This document shows, in pieces, positions 52,741 to 64,000 of a DNA stretch of 64,000 nucleotides. Source of the DNA: Roseicyclus marinus (GTDB lineage: Bacteria > Pseudomonadota > Alphaproteobacteria > Rhodobacterales > Rhodobacteraceae). Position 1 is the first letter of the stretch. Each line of letters starts with the position of its first letter. The notes under the pieces were generated by a model. That model ran no database searches. It worked only from the letters and a program-made list of their open reading frames with translations, and was not told the origin of the DNA. A program made the translations under genes and the position numbers. The DNA lies in contig NZ_JASJOF010000003.1 in assembly GCF_030163795.1 (NCBI RefSeq), positions 47,501 to 111,500 of the forward strand, in the 5' to 3' direction.

Positions 52741-53169
52741 TCAGACCAGTTCGGTCTCGACCACGATATTGCCCTTGGTCGCGTTGGAATACGGGCAGAT
52801 GAAATGGCCGCGTTCGACGATCTTTTCGGCAACATCCCGCTCCACACCGGGCAGCGAGACCTTCAGTCGGACCTGCAAGCCGAAGCCACCATCGCTGCGC
52901 GGCCCGATGCCGACTTCGGCGTCGACTTTCGCATCATCGGGCACATCGCCCAGCTTTTCGCTCTGGGCGGCAAAGCGCATCGCGCCGAGGTAGCAGGCCG
53001 CATAGCCGACCGCGAACAATTCCTCGGGGTTGTGGCCGGCACCGGAGCCGCCGAGTTCCTTGGGGCTGGCCATGGTGATGGTCAGCATCCCCGACGCGAG
53101 CGCGGACGACCCGTTGCGACCGCCACCCGTGGCGTGCGCCTTGGTCCAATACTTCGGATCAACAGACAT
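52741..53169 (-). CDS. ohr: Organic hydroperoxide resistance protein (Ohr)
   Basis: A 142-residue OsmC/Ohr thiol peroxidase that detoxifies organic hydroperoxides. Both catalytic cysteines are in place: C59 in Y-A-A-C-Y and C125 in H-F-I-C-P-Y-S-N-A. AAGGA lies seven bases before the ATG at 53169. It is divergent from a MarR-type regulator with the OhrR cysteine, and the shared gap contains an OhrR-like operator. Confidence 0.94.
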   Translation of the reverse strand: MSVDPKYWTKAHATGGGRNGSSALASGMLTITMASPKELGGSGAGHNPEELFAVGYAACYLGAMRFAAQSEKLGDVPDDAKVDAEVGIGPRSDGGFGLQVRLKVSLPGVERDVAEKIVERGHFICPYSNATKGNIVVETELV

Positions 53170-53187
53170 GGCATATTCCTTTGTGTG

Positions 53188-53198
53188 CGATTTAATCG
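53188..53198. promoter_or_regulatory. OhrR operator candidate
   Basis: CGATT-T-AATCG, an odd-centred perfect dyad in the ohr/ohrR gap. Its ATT-N-AAT core matches the known OhrR operator style (e.g. ACAATT-A-AATTGT in Bacillus). It lies 18 bases upstream of ohr. Confidence 0.55.
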
Positions 53199-53273
53199 TG
53201 TAAGGTTTATATCCATCAGCATCCCATAGGTCAATCTCTTGCGAAAAGATCGTGCACAAGGTATTCGGGTCAC

Positions 53274-56188
<2,915 letters not shown>

Positions 56189-56249
56189 TCACGTCGCAGA
56201 CACAAGATTTAGGCGTCCGACCGCAGGTCACCCCGAAGCCCTTGCGCCC

Positions 56250-56870
56250 TCAGACAAAGGGGATCGCCACACCCACAAGGATCAGCAAGATGCCCGATCC
56301 GATGTTGAGCCTGCGGATCGCCTGCGGGCTTTGCAAGAGCCGCCGCGCCCGATCCAGAAACAGCGCCAAACCAAGGTTTCCCAAAAGCGGCACAATGGCA
56401 GAAATCGCAAGAATCGCGGCGATGTCGGGGGCGGTGATCCGGGTGAGGTCGAAGAAACCGGGCAGAAAGCCCATGTAGAACAAGATCGCCTTGGGATTGC
56501 CGATCACGGCGGCGACGCCGACCGAAAACCCGGCCCAAAGACCGGGGCGCGTCATGCGGCTGTCGGTGCCGGGCGTCTTGGCGGGCGCGCGGAACAACAT
56601 CAGGCCCATCCCGATGAAAACCCCCGCCGCGATCCAGCGCATCACGGCCAGCGCATCGCCGTACAGCGACAAGACCCAGGCCAGTCCCAGGATCGCGCAC
56701 AAGGGCCAGATCAGGTCTCCCAGCGCGACACCCACGGCCAAGGGCCAAGCCCCCGCCATACCGCCCGAGAGCGCACGCGCCGTAAGCGCGACCCAGACCG
56801 GGCCCGGAATGACCCAAAGACCCGCCATGGCGGCGGCATAAAGCGCAAGTTGTTCGATAGTTACGGTCAC
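56250..56870 (-). CDS. LysE family amino acid exporter
   Basis: A 206-residue membrane protein with about six hydrophobic helices. The N-terminal W-V-I-P-G-P-V-W-V segment (about 19-27) and the G-N-P-K-A-I-L-F-Y motif near residue 123 are the LysE/RhtB hallmarks. The start is a GTG at 56870 overlapping the recF stop (GTGA at 56867-56870), so it is translationally coupled to recF. Likely exports amino acids or derivatives; a role in replication is not implied. Confidence 0.88.
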   Translation of the reverse strand: MTVTIEQLALYAAAMAGLWVIPGPVWVALTARALSGGMAGAWPLAVGVALGDLIWPLCAILGLAWVLSLYGDALAVMRWIAAGVFIGMGLMLFRAPAKTPGTDSRMTRPGLWAGFSVGVAAVIGNPKAILFYMGFLPGFFDLTRITAPDIAAILAISAIVPLLGNLGLALFLDRARRLLQSPQAIRRLNIGSGILLILVGVAIPFV

Positions 56871-57976
56871 GTAGGGCCCGCGGGTTCGATCCGGGCCTCG
56901 CTGGCCCCGCCGGTATCGGCGACCGCCACATACTGCGCCCGCGCGCCCAGTTCCACGAAAAGTTCGGGGCCCGTCCCCGTCATCCACGCCTGCGCGCCCA
57001 GCGCGCAGATCTCGTCGAACAACGCCGCGCGGCGGCCCGCATCCAGATGCGCCGCCACCTCGTCGAGCAGCACAAGCGGCGCCGCCTCCGTATCGGCCTT
57101 GAGCGCGCGGGCATTGGCAAGGATCAGCGAGATCAGAAGCGCCTTTTGCTCGCCCGTCGAACATTGCGCGGCGGGCATGTCCTTGTCTGCATAGATCGCC
57201 ACAAGATCGGCGCGGTGCGGCCCGATAAGCGTGCGGCCCGCCGCCATGTCGCGATCCCGGTTCTGGGCCAAGGCCGCAGCGTGATCCTCGACGGTTGGCA
57301 GATCGTCGGTTTCCAGCGTCAACCGCGCGGCGGGAAAGGCGGTCGCCGCCCCCTCCTGCGCGGCAAGGATGCGCGAAATGGCGTCGCGCCGGTTCGCCGT
57401 CAGGATGGTTGCGCTTTCGGCCATCTGCCGTTCCAGCGCCATGTACCAGCGCGCATCGCTCACCTGATCCTTGAGCAGGCGGTTGCGTTCGCGCATCGCC
57501 TTTTCATGGGCCAGCGCCGCCTCGGCATGATCGGGCGTGAAACTGAGCGCGATCCGGTCGAGAAACCGCCGCCGCCCGTCCGCCCCCTCGATCCAGAGCC
57601 GATCCTGCGAGGGCACCAGCCAGACGATCCTGAGCAGCCGCGCCAGCGCGGTCTGGGGGCTGGGCTTGCCGTCGATGCGGGTCGCGCGCGGCTGGCCCGG
57701 TTCGGCGGTCAGCTCGATCTCGTGGCCCAGATGTCCGCCCGCGATCTCGGCCTGCACCTTCCAGCCCAGCGCTTCGGGGCGGCGGATGATCTCTTCGGCG
57801 GCGGCACGGCGCAGTCCGCGACCGGGCGAGAGCAAGGACACCGCCTCGACCAGGTTCGTCTTGCCTGCGCCGTTCGGACCGTGGATCGCCACGGGCCGCC
57901 CATCGAGGTCCAACCGCGCGCGGCGATGGCTGCGAAAATGGTTAAGGGTGAGGGCCGCGACGAAAACCGCGCTCAT
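56867..57976 (-). CDS. recF: DNA replication and repair protein RecF
   Basis: A 369-residue SMC-like ATPase that helps load RecA at gaps. Walker A is G-P-N-G-A-G-K-T-N near residue 35, the signature region is C-S-T-G-E-Q-K-A-L near 270 and Walker B is L-V-L-L-D-E-V-A near 305. Standard place between dnaN and gyrB. The 70-base gap to dnaN contains a sequence related to the short intergenic repeats. Confidence 0.95.
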   Translation of the reverse strand: MSAVFVAALTLNHFRSHRRARLDLDGRPVAIHGPNGAGKTNLVEAVSLLSPGRGLRRAAAEEIIRRPEALGWKVQAEIAGGHLGHEIELTAEPGQPRATRIDGKPSPQTALARLLRIVWLVPSQDRLWIEGADGRRRFLDRIALSFTPDHAEAALAHEKAMRERNRLLKDQVSDARWYMALERQMAESATILTANRRDAISRILAAQEGAATAFPAARLTLETDDLPTVEDHAAALAQNRDRDMAAGRTLIGPHRADLVAIYADKDMPAAQCSTGEQKALLISLILANARALKADTEAAPLVLLDEVAAHLDAGRRAALFDEICALGAQAWMTGTGPELFVELGARAQYVAVADTGGASEARIEPAGPT

Positions 57977-58046
57977 CGCCCCCTCTCCTTCATCTTTCCA
58001 AAAATATGCCCGCCGGAGGCTTTGAAACCTTGACCGAGGCCTGGGG

Positions 58047-59165
58047 TCACACCCGCATCGGCATCACGACATAGATCGCCGTCGTGTCATTGCCTTCGCG
58101 CATCAAGGTCGGCTCGCCCGGCGAGGAGAACAGGAAAACCGCGTTTTCCCGATCCACCTGGCTTGCGATTTCCAGCAGGTATTTCGCGTTGAACCCGATC
58201 TCCAGCCGGTCGTCGGCATAGGCCACGGCCAGTTCTTCCTCGGCATTGCCAGCATCGGGCGCGTTGACCGACAGCACCAGACGATCCTCGTCCAGCGCCA
58301 GCTTCACCGCACGCGAGCGTTCCGAGCTGACGGTCGCAACGCGGTCCACGGCCTTGGCGAAATCGGCGGCGTCCACCTCGAGCCTGCGGGTGTTGCCCGT
58401 CGGAATGACCCGCGCGTAATCAGGGAAGGTGCCGTCGATGACCTTGGAGGTCAGGGTGATCTCGGGCGTTGCGAACCGGATCTTTGTCTCACTGACCGAT
58501 ACGGCAATCTGCGCCTCGTCATCCTCCAAAAGCTTGCGCAATTCGCCCACGGTCTTGCGCGGCACGATCACGCCCGGCATCCCCGCCGCGCCATCGGGCA
58601 GCGTCGCGTCGATGCGCGCAAGGCGGTGACCATCGGTTGCGACCGCGCGCAGCACCGGGCCGGTTTCGCCCTCGGCCACGTGGAAATAGACGCCGTTCAG
58701 GTAGTACCGCGTCTCTTCGGTCGAGATGGCGAATTTCGACTTGTCGAACAGGCGGCGCAGCACGGGCGCAGGGGCCGCGAAATTCGCCGAATATTCGGTC
58801 GAGGTCATGACCGGGAAATCTTCCTTGGGCAGGGTTGCCAGCTGGAAATTCGACCGCCCCGCCTGCACCGTCAGGCGCCCCGCAGCCGCATCCGCGCTCA
58901 GCGTCACCAGCGCACCATCGGGCAGTTTGCGCACGATTTCATGCAGCGTGACAGCCGAGACGGTTGTCGCGCCCGCGCGTTCGACCATTGCAGGGGCCTT
59001 GTCCACCACCTCGATATCAAGATCGGTGGCGCGGAAACTGACCGTGTCGCCCTCGGCTTCGATCAGGACATTGGCAAGGATCGGAATGGTGTTGCGCCGC
59101 TCGACGACCGACTGCGCCTGAGAGACAGCGCGCAACAGCGTGGCGCGCTCGATCGACAATTTCAT
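58047..59165 (-). CDS. dnaN: DNA polymerase III beta clamp
   Basis: A 372-residue sliding clamp with three similar domains of about 120 residues. The N terminus MKLSIERATLLRAVS and the C-terminal Y-V-V-M-P-M-R end match the family, and the hydrophobic client pocket region (L-M-R-E-G-N) is present. It begins at 59165; an upstream in-frame ATG adds a non-homologous leader. Follows dnaA on the same strand, 134 bases apart. Confidence 0.97.
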   Translation of the reverse strand: MKLSIERATLLRAVSQAQSVVERRNTIPILANVLIEAEGDTVSFRATDLDIEVVDKAPAMVERAGATTVSAVTLHEIVRKLPDGALVTLSADAAAGRLTVQAGRSNFQLATLPKEDFPVMTSTEYSANFAAPAPVLRRLFDKSKFAISTEETRYYLNGVYFHVAEGETGPVLRAVATDGHRLARIDATLPDGAAGMPGVIVPRKTVGELRKLLEDDEAQIAVSVSETKIRFATPEITLTSKVIDGTFPDYARVIPTGNTRRLEVDAADFAKAVDRVATVSSERSRAVKLALDEDRLVLSVNAPDAGNAEEELAVAYADDRLEIGFNAKYLLEIASQVDRENAVFLFSSPGEPTLMREGNDTTAIYVVMPMRV

Positions 59166-59299
59166 GACCCTTGCTCCGACAAGATGCGGGGGCTGCGACA
59201 CTAGCCGCGTCCCCCGTCAGCACAAATGTTTTTTTTCAAGGAGTGTCCGTGCGGGCCGCGGGCGTCAAGCCCCCAACACCCGGTTACAGGACCCGGACC

Positions 59300-60682
59300 T
59301 CAGGCTTCCAGCATCCGACGCAGGATCTCGGCGTCTTCGGCGATCTGGCTGTCTATGGCCATCAATTCCTCGATCTTGCGCACACCGTAAAGAACCGTGG
59401 TGTGGTCGCGCCCACCCAGCTTGCGGGCGATCTCGGGATAGCTGCGGCTGGTCAGCGACTTGGAAAGATACATCGCCATCTGCCGGGGCCGCGCCACGGC
59501 GCGCGCGCGGCTGGTGCCGGTGATGTCGTTTTGCCGGATCTTGTAGTATTCGCAGCAGGTCTTGATGATCTGATCCAGCGTCACCCGGCGGTCGGTCGAT
59601 TTGAGAATATCGGCAAGACAATCCTGAACCAGATCGACGGTGATCTCCCGGCGTACTAGATCGGCAAAGGCGAACAGGCGGATCAGGGCACCTTCGACGA
59701 CGCGGATGTTGGTCGAGATGCGCAGCGCCATGAATTCCAGCACACCCTCGGCCATGCGGATCTGCGGGTTGCGGGCCATGGCCTGTTCGGCCTTGTGCTG
59801 CAACACGCCCAGACGCAATTCGTAATCGGTCGGGTGCAGATCGACGACGAGGCCGCATTGCAGCCGCGAGGCGATGCGCGCGTCCAGCTCCTCCATATCC
59901 ACGGGCGCGCGGTCACCCGAGATGATGATCTGTTTGCCCTCTTCCACCAAGGCATTGAACGTATGAAAGAATTCTTCCTGCGTTGAGGTCTTTCCTGCAA
60001 TGAATTGCACGTCATCGACCATCAGCACATCGACCGACCGGAAGATCTGCTTGAAGGTCATCGTGTCCTGCTCGCGCAGAGCGCGAACAAAGCGGTACAT
60101 GAACTGTTCGGCCGACAGGTACAGGATCCGCGCGCCGGGGAAACGGGCGCGCAAGTCCCAGGCGATGGCATGCATCAGATGCGTCTTGCCGAGGCCCACG
60201 CCACCATAGAGGAAGAGCGGGTTGAAGGTCACGTCGCGGCCCTCGGCCACGCGGCGGGCGGCGGCATGGGCCAATTCGTTGGGCTTGCCGACGATGAAAT
60301 TGTCGAAGGTATAAAGCGGGTTGAGCGTCGCGCCCGGCAATTCGTCGGTGCCGGTCCTCAAGGTGGCAGCAGGCCGCGCGACAGGCGTTTCGACCGGCTG
60401 CGCGGGCGCGACATTGCTGTTGCCCGCGCGGCGCGGCAGGCCGTTGTCCACCGCGAATTCGACGCGGTCGACCCCGACGCCGGCCGAGATCAGGTGACGC
60501 AGGATGACATCGCCATAATTCTGCGAGACCCAAGAGCTGAAAAAATTCGTCGGAACGTGGAAGCGCGCCGTGCGCGCATCGAGGCGATCAAAGACAATCG
60601 GGTCGATCCAGGCAGAAAAGTTGTTTTCCCCGACAGACTTGAGCAGTTCGCCCCTGACTTGCCCCCACGTCTCGTGCGTCAT
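59300..60682 (-). CDS. dnaA: Chromosomal replication initiator DnaA
   Basis: A 460-residue initiator. Domain I (about 1-85) with W-G-Q-V-R-G-E-L-L opens the protein; the AAA+ domain has Walker A Y-G-G-V-G-L-G-K-T-H near residue 170 and V-D-D-V-Q-F-I near 232. Domain IV (about 345-460) carries the DNA-binding signature G-G-R-D-H-T-T-V-L-Y-G-V. The ATG at 60682 is used; an ATG 12 bases upstream (60694) sits directly on the GAGG site. Confidence 0.97.
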   Translation of the reverse strand: MTHETWGQVRGELLKSVGENNFSAWIDPIVFDRLDARTARFHVPTNFFSSWVSQNYGDVILRHLISAGVGVDRVEFAVDNGLPRRAGNSNVAPAQPVETPVARPAATLRTGTDELPGATLNPLYTFDNFIVGKPNELAHAAARRVAEGRDVTFNPLFLYGGVGLGKTHLMHAIAWDLRARFPGARILYLSAEQFMYRFVRALREQDTMTFKQIFRSVDVLMVDDVQFIAGKTSTQEEFFHTFNALVEEGKQIIISGDRAPVDMEELDARIASRLQCGLVVDLHPTDYELRLGVLQHKAEQAMARNPQIRMAEGVLEFMALRISTNIRVVEGALIRLFAFADLVRREITVDLVQDCLADILKSTDRRVTLDQIIKTCCEYYKIRQNDITGTSRARAVARPRQMAMYLSKSLTSRSYPEIARKLGGRDHTTVLYGVRKIEELMAIDSQIAEDAEILRRMLEA

Positions 60683-61248
60683 CTTTCGTTCCATCCTCGT
60701 TCTTGTTGCCGACACCACGGTCGATCCCACACACGCACCACCACATACGTCGCAACGCAGGTTCCGGGGGCTGTCCCTCCCCCTGCCACGGATGCGTGCC
60801 GGATCACCGACTGGACAACACCCAACGGACCCGACCCAAGCAATCGGGTCAGCTGCGCCACGGTCTGTCATGAGCCGGAATTCCGGTCACCAAGGATCGA
60901 TTTGAAGGAAAAAGAGTGACGCAGCCTCCGGCGAAACCAGAGAACACACCACTCACCTGTCACAAGGAAGGATCACACACGACATCAGGACTACCGCCCC
61001 GCTGGCCGCCTGCCATACCCACCGACACTATCCCTCAAGTCCGCCCCCCGAGGCGCCTGAATCGCCTGATCAAGCTAGCGGATGGCACGCAGCGCCTGCA
61101 ACGACTCTTCAATCTTGACAGATATGTGAAGGGGTCGCGAATCTGCCGGACCGGCTTAGGGGCTTCTGACTCAAGGATATTTTCACTTGAAAAAAAGGCG
61201 CGCCCCGGTTCGGGACGCGCCTTTCATTTCAGCAGAGGTCGGTTCGGA
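60683..61248. other. Gap upstream of dnaA
   Basis: A 566-base non-coding stretch, the longest in the window, between dnaA and rpsT. I looked for DnaA boxes (TTATCCACA and one-mismatch forms on both strands) and saw no cluster, so an origin here is not supported. It holds the dnaA leader and probably its promoter, plus the rpsT terminator (61190-61224). The plus-strand frames here do not resemble a gene. Confidence 0.55.
61190..61224 (-). terminator. Intrinsic terminator of rpsT
   Basis: On the minus strand the AAAGGCGCG arm (61224-61216) pairs with CGCGCCTTT (61202-61194) and continues into TTTTTTT (61196-61190), 25 bases after the rpsT stop. Confidence 0.88.
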
Positions 61249-61515
61249 TCAGACCTTGAGCGCCTTAACCCGCGACGACAAACGCGACATTTTCCGCGCG
61301 ACGGTGTTCTTGTGCATCACACCCTTGGTGACGCCGCGCATCAGTTCGGGCTGCGCGGTCTTGAGCGCCTCGGTGGCGGCGGCCTGATCGCCCGAGGCGA
61401 TGGCTTCTTCGACCTTGCGCAGGAAGGTGCGGATGCGCGAGCGGCGCGCCTTGTTCACCGCATAGCGGCGTTCAGCCTGGCGGGCGCGTTTCTTGGACTG
61501 GGGCGTATTTGCCAT
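61249..61515 (-). CDS. rpsT: 30S ribosomal protein S20
   Basis: An 88-residue basic, helical protein: [13 protein letters not shown] at the start and the [10 protein letters not shown] segment near residue 70 are diagnostic of S20. It binds 16S rRNA in the small subunit. Its position upstream of dnaA is common in alphaproteobacteria. Confidence 0.97.
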   Translation of the reverse strand: MANTPQSKKRARQAERRYAVNKARRSRIRTFLRKVEEAIASGDQAAATEALKTAQPELMRGVTKGVMHKNTVARKMSRLSSRVKALKV

Positions 61516-61730
61516 GGTGTGTCTCTTTCGTCTGTCGGGTCGCGTTCAATATCACTTGCGCGGGAGATCCCGACCCCGGGTTCGTTACCGGGCGACTCTG
61601 GCCAATGGCGGGCCTCACACGCATGTCTGGCGTGGCGCTTAGCGGGAATCGCCGCCAGATGCAAATCCCGTTTGCACGCGGTTTGCGGGCAGGACAGGAT
61701 CGCCGCGCAACCGCAAGGGGAGAGACGGCG

Positions 61731-63047
61731 ATGCAACTGGAACGACGGGGCTGGGTGCCCGCACCTTGCGAAGATCGCGTGGCAGGGATCGCCGCGACGA
61801 CGGCAGCGGCGGAGGCTGCGGACCTTGTGGCGCGGATCGAAGCTTTGGCATTTAAAAACAAGCAGATACACGAAAGGGACTGCTTCAACCTCAACCCCGC
61901 TACCAATGTGATGAACCCGCGCGCCGAAGCTTTGCTGGCTTCGGGGATCGGGACGCGGCCGTCGCTGGGCTATCCGGGCGACAAGTACGAGATGGGGCTG
62001 GAGGCGATCGAAGAGATCGAGGTGATCGCAGCCGAACTGGCGGCGGAGGTTTTCGGGGCGCGTTTCGCGGAAATCCGGGTGCCGTCGGGGGCGATGGCGA
62101 ATCTCTTTGCCTTCATGGCGACCTGCAAGCCGGGCGATACGATCATCGCGCCGCCCGCCTCGGTGGGCGGGCATGTCACCCATCACGGGGCGGGATGTGC
62201 GGGGCTTTATGGCCTTCGGACGGTTCCGGCGCCCGTCTCTGCGGATGATTACTCGATCGATATCAACGCCTTGGCGGACATGGCCGAACGCGAGCGGCCA
62301 AAGCTGATCACGCTGGGTGCGTCGCTGAACCTGTTCGAGCATCCGGTGCGCGCGGTGCGCGAGATCGCCGACAGCGTGGGCGCGAAACTGATGTTCGACG
62401 CGGCGCATCAATGCGGGATCATCGCGGGCAAGGCGTGGTCCGATCCGCTGGCCGAAGGGGCGCATCTGATGACGATGTCGACCTACAAAAGCCTTGGGGG
62501 ACCTGCGGGCGGGTTGATCGTCACCAATGACGCGGAATTGGCCAAGCGGTTGGATCATATCGCTTTTCCGGGGATGACGGCGAATTTCGACGCGGCGAAA
62601 TCGGCGGCATTGGCGGTCAGCTTGCTGGATTGGCGGGTGCATGGGCGGGCCTATGCGCAAAAGATGATCGAAGTATCGCGGGCCTTGGCGGCGGCGTTTA
62701 AGGCACGTGGTGTGCCGGTGTTCGAAACGTCGCGCGGCATGACCGACAGCCACCAGTTCGCGGTTTTGGCGGCGGGGTACGGCGGTGGGCAGGCCGCGTC
62801 CAAGACCTTGAGAAAGGCCGGTTTTCTGGCCTGTGGCATCGGTTTGCCGGTGGCCGAGGTGCAAGGCGACATGAACGGGCTGAGAATCGGCACACCGGAA
62901 TTGGTGCGCTGGGGCGTGGACATGGGCGATGTCGAGGCGCTGGCCGATCTGATCACGGAAGGGCTGAACGCCAATGATCCGGGCGCGGTTGCGGCGCGGA
63001 CGGCGACGATGCGGGCCCGGTTCGACCGGTTGCACTACGTGGTGTGA
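61731..63047 (+). CDS. Serine hydroxymethyltransferase-like PLP enzyme
   Basis: A 438-residue fold-type I PLP enzyme related to GlyA. The N-terminal half has L-N-P-A-T-N-V-M-N-P near residue 60, S-L-G-Y-P-G-D-K-Y-E near 80, the P-S-G-A-M-A-N motif near 118, and the PLP lysine in M-S-T-Y-K-S-L-G-G-P near 250, where canonical SHMT reads S-T-T-H-K-T-L. The altered H-K context suggests a paralogue with another substrate (for instance a methylserine or aldolase-type reaction). AGGGGAGA precedes the ATG at 61731; upstream in-frame starts lack sites. Confidence 0.78.
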   Translation: MQLERRGWVPAPCEDRVAGIAATTAAAEAADLVARIEALAFKNKQIHERDCFNLNPATNVMNPRAEALLASGIGTRPSLGYPGDKYEMGLEAIEEIEVIAAELAAEVFGARFAEIRVPSGAMANLFAFMATCKPGDTIIAPPASVGGHVTHHGAGCAGLYGLRTVPAPVSADDYSIDINALADMAERERPKLITLGASLNLFEHPVRAVREIADSVGAKLMFDAAHQCGIIAGKAWSDPLAEGAHLMTMSTYKSLGGPAGGLIVTNDAELAKRLDHIAFPGMTANFDAAKSAALAVSLLDWRVHGRAYAQKMIEVSRALAAAFKARGVPVFETSRGMTDSHQFAVLAAGYGGGQAASKTLRKAGFLACGIGLPVAEVQGDMNGLRIGTPELVRWGVDMGDVEALADLITEGLNANDPGAVAARTATMRARFDRLHYVV

Positions 63048-63079
63048 GGGGGGGATGAAAGGGGGTGTGCAGGGGGTGT

Positions 63080-63099
63080 GGTGCGCCTGAAGGCGCACC
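63080..63099. terminator. Hairpin after the SHMT-like gene
   Basis: GGTGCGCC-TGAA-GGCGCACC, a perfect 8-bp stem with a tetraloop, 32 bases past the stop, followed by CCTACC rather than a T-run. It may be a terminator for either convergent gene or a REP-type element. Confidence 0.45.
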
Positions 63100-63225
63100 C
63101 TACCGAAGGTTGAGAAAGTGTTGAGATTTTCCCCGGGACGTTACCGAGGGGTTAATTTTCGCGCGCATTCCCTGAAGAACGGTTGACGGGGGAGCGGACT
63201 GCTAACGCCCCGTCAACACATCGCC

Positions 63226-64000
63226 TCACTTGTCGCGGAATTGCGGCTCGCGTTTCTGGAGGAAGGCGGCCATCCCCTCCTTTTGGTCCTCGGTCGCGAA
63301 CAGGCTGTGGAACAGCCGACGCTCGAACAGCAGGCCCTCGCGCAGCGTCGTCTCGTAGCTGCGGTTCACGGCCTCTTTCACGGCCAAGGTCGCCAGCATG
63401 GATTTTTCCGCGATCTTGGCGGCGGCGGCCATCGCCTCTTCCATCAGCTTCTTGGCGGGGACCACGCGGGAGACGAGGCCGCAGCGTTCGGCCTCTTCGG
63501 CGGTCATGAAGCGGCCGGTCAGGTGCATGTCCATGGATTTCGATTTGCCGACGAAACGGGTCAGGCGCTGGGTGCCGCCCATGCCCGCGACAACGCCCAG
63601 ATTGATCTCGGGCTGGCCGAATTTCGCGGTATCGGCGGCGATGATGAAATCGCACATCATCGCCAATTCACAGCCGCCGCCCAAGGCATAGCCCGCGACG
63701 GCGGCGATGATCGGCTTGCGGGTGCGCAGCATCTGTTCGGCATCGGTGCCGAACATGTCCTCGGTATAGACATCGACGAAGGTCTTTTCGGCCATTTCCT
63801 TGATGTCGGCACCGGCGGCGAAGGCCTTTTCCGATCCGGTCAGGACGATGCATCGCACCTTGTCGTTTTCATCGGCCGATTTGAGCGCCTTTGCCAGTTC
63901 GGCAAGAAGGGTGCTGTTGAGCGCGTTCAGCGCATCGGGGCGGTTGAGCTTGATGAGCGCGATGTGATCCTCGATGTCGACGATCAGGGTCTCATAGGCC
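63226..64000 (-). CDS. Enoyl-CoA hydratase (5' end beyond the window)
   Basis: 258 residues, lacking only the first residue or two. It is a crotonase-fold enzyme that hydrates trans-2-enoyl-CoA in beta-oxidation. The oxyanion-hole and substrate motifs [11 protein letters not shown] near residue 66 and G-G-C-E-L-A-M near 110 are intact, as are both catalytic glutamates (in G-G-G-C-E-L and in the Q-P-E-I-N segment near 133). Full family length. The window edge cuts the start, so the ribosome site and neighbours are unknown. Confidence 0.93.
   Translation of the reverse strand, partial: AYETLIVDIEDHIALIKLNRPDALNALNSTLLAELAKALKSADENDKVRCIVLTGSEKAFAAGADIKEMAEKTFVDVYTEDMFGTDAEQMLRTRKPIIAAVAGYALGGGCELAMMCDFIIAADTAKFGQPEINLGVVAGMGGTQRLTRFVGKSKSMDMHLTGRFMTAEEAERCGLVSRVVPAKKLMEEAMAAAAKIAEKSMLATLAVKEAVNRSYETTLREGLLFERRLFHSLFATEDQKEGMAAFLQKREPQFRDK

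Noticed and set aside
60916..61911. A 331-codon plus-strand frame upstream of and across rpsT
   Set aside because: It overlaps rpsT on the opposite strand, has no recognisable domain and no ribosome site; the first part is the dnaA upstream gap.

Overview
The window reads as a chromosomal segment of a high-GC alphaproteobacterium of the Rhodobacteraceae/Roseobacter type. The evidence is a dnaA-dnaN-recF-gyrB block, a 41-residue L36 protein, a RpoE-ChrR singlet-oxygen type regulator pair divergent from its usual target cluster, a DinB with an N-terminal zinc finger, and an alphaproteobacterial CsgH-type curli gene. Almost all of it is densely packed coding DNA with ATGA/TGATG overlaps. I see no rRNA operon, prophage, transposase or CRISPR array; there is one tRNA (Val, GAC).

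Layout. 1-9.7 kb: the start of msrP, a secreted fasciclin protein, a small OB-fold envelope pair, clpB with a sigma-32-like promoter, pyrF, an NfeD/SPFH pair, dinB, an N-formylglutamate amidohydrolase, tRNA-Val and rpmJ. 9.7-11.3 kb: a degenerate caspase-like protein with peptidoglycan-binding domains. 11.4-20.4 kb: one long minus-strand operon for a branched-chain-amino-acid-type ABC transporter (two ATPases, two permeases, a binding protein, a small membrane protein) bracketed by two acyl-CoA ligases. It is divergent from a hybrid histidine kinase and an OmpR-type regulator (20.6-23.3 kb) that may control it. 23.3-26.6 kb: an HNH nuclease likely acquired by transfer, an M20-type amidohydrolase, a histidine phosphatase and a DUF3775 protein.

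26.7-32.1 kb: an SDR, an MFS protein, a DUF1365 protein and a flavin oxidoreductase, transcribed away from rpoE-chrR. The shared gap holds two promoter-like elements with exactly 18-base spacers. The ChrR here lacks the zinc-site cysteines. 32.2-36.4 kb: hmgA behind a perfect 20-bp palindrome, two small membrane proteins, then yaaA and an AI-2E-type transporter flanked by two copies of a 106-bp repeat whose ends supply stop codons. 36.4-45.7 kb: recQ, an orphan TRAP binding protein, a HAD phosphatase with rsmD, a ferredoxin-reductase-like flavoprotein divergent from a peroxiredoxin, and a phhB/acetyltransferase/GDPD/RidA row.

45.7-53.7 kb: a type I secretion ABC/adaptor pair, mlaA-mlaC-hemerythrin, a compact curli operon (curlin, CsgH, curlin), and a divergent ohr/ohrR pair. 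53.7-61.5 kb: gyrB, a LysE-family exporter, recF, dnaN, dnaA and rpsT, the replication-initiation neighbourhood, although no DnaA-box cluster is visible. The end holds an SHMT-like PLP enzyme and an enoyl-CoA hydratase cut by the window edge.
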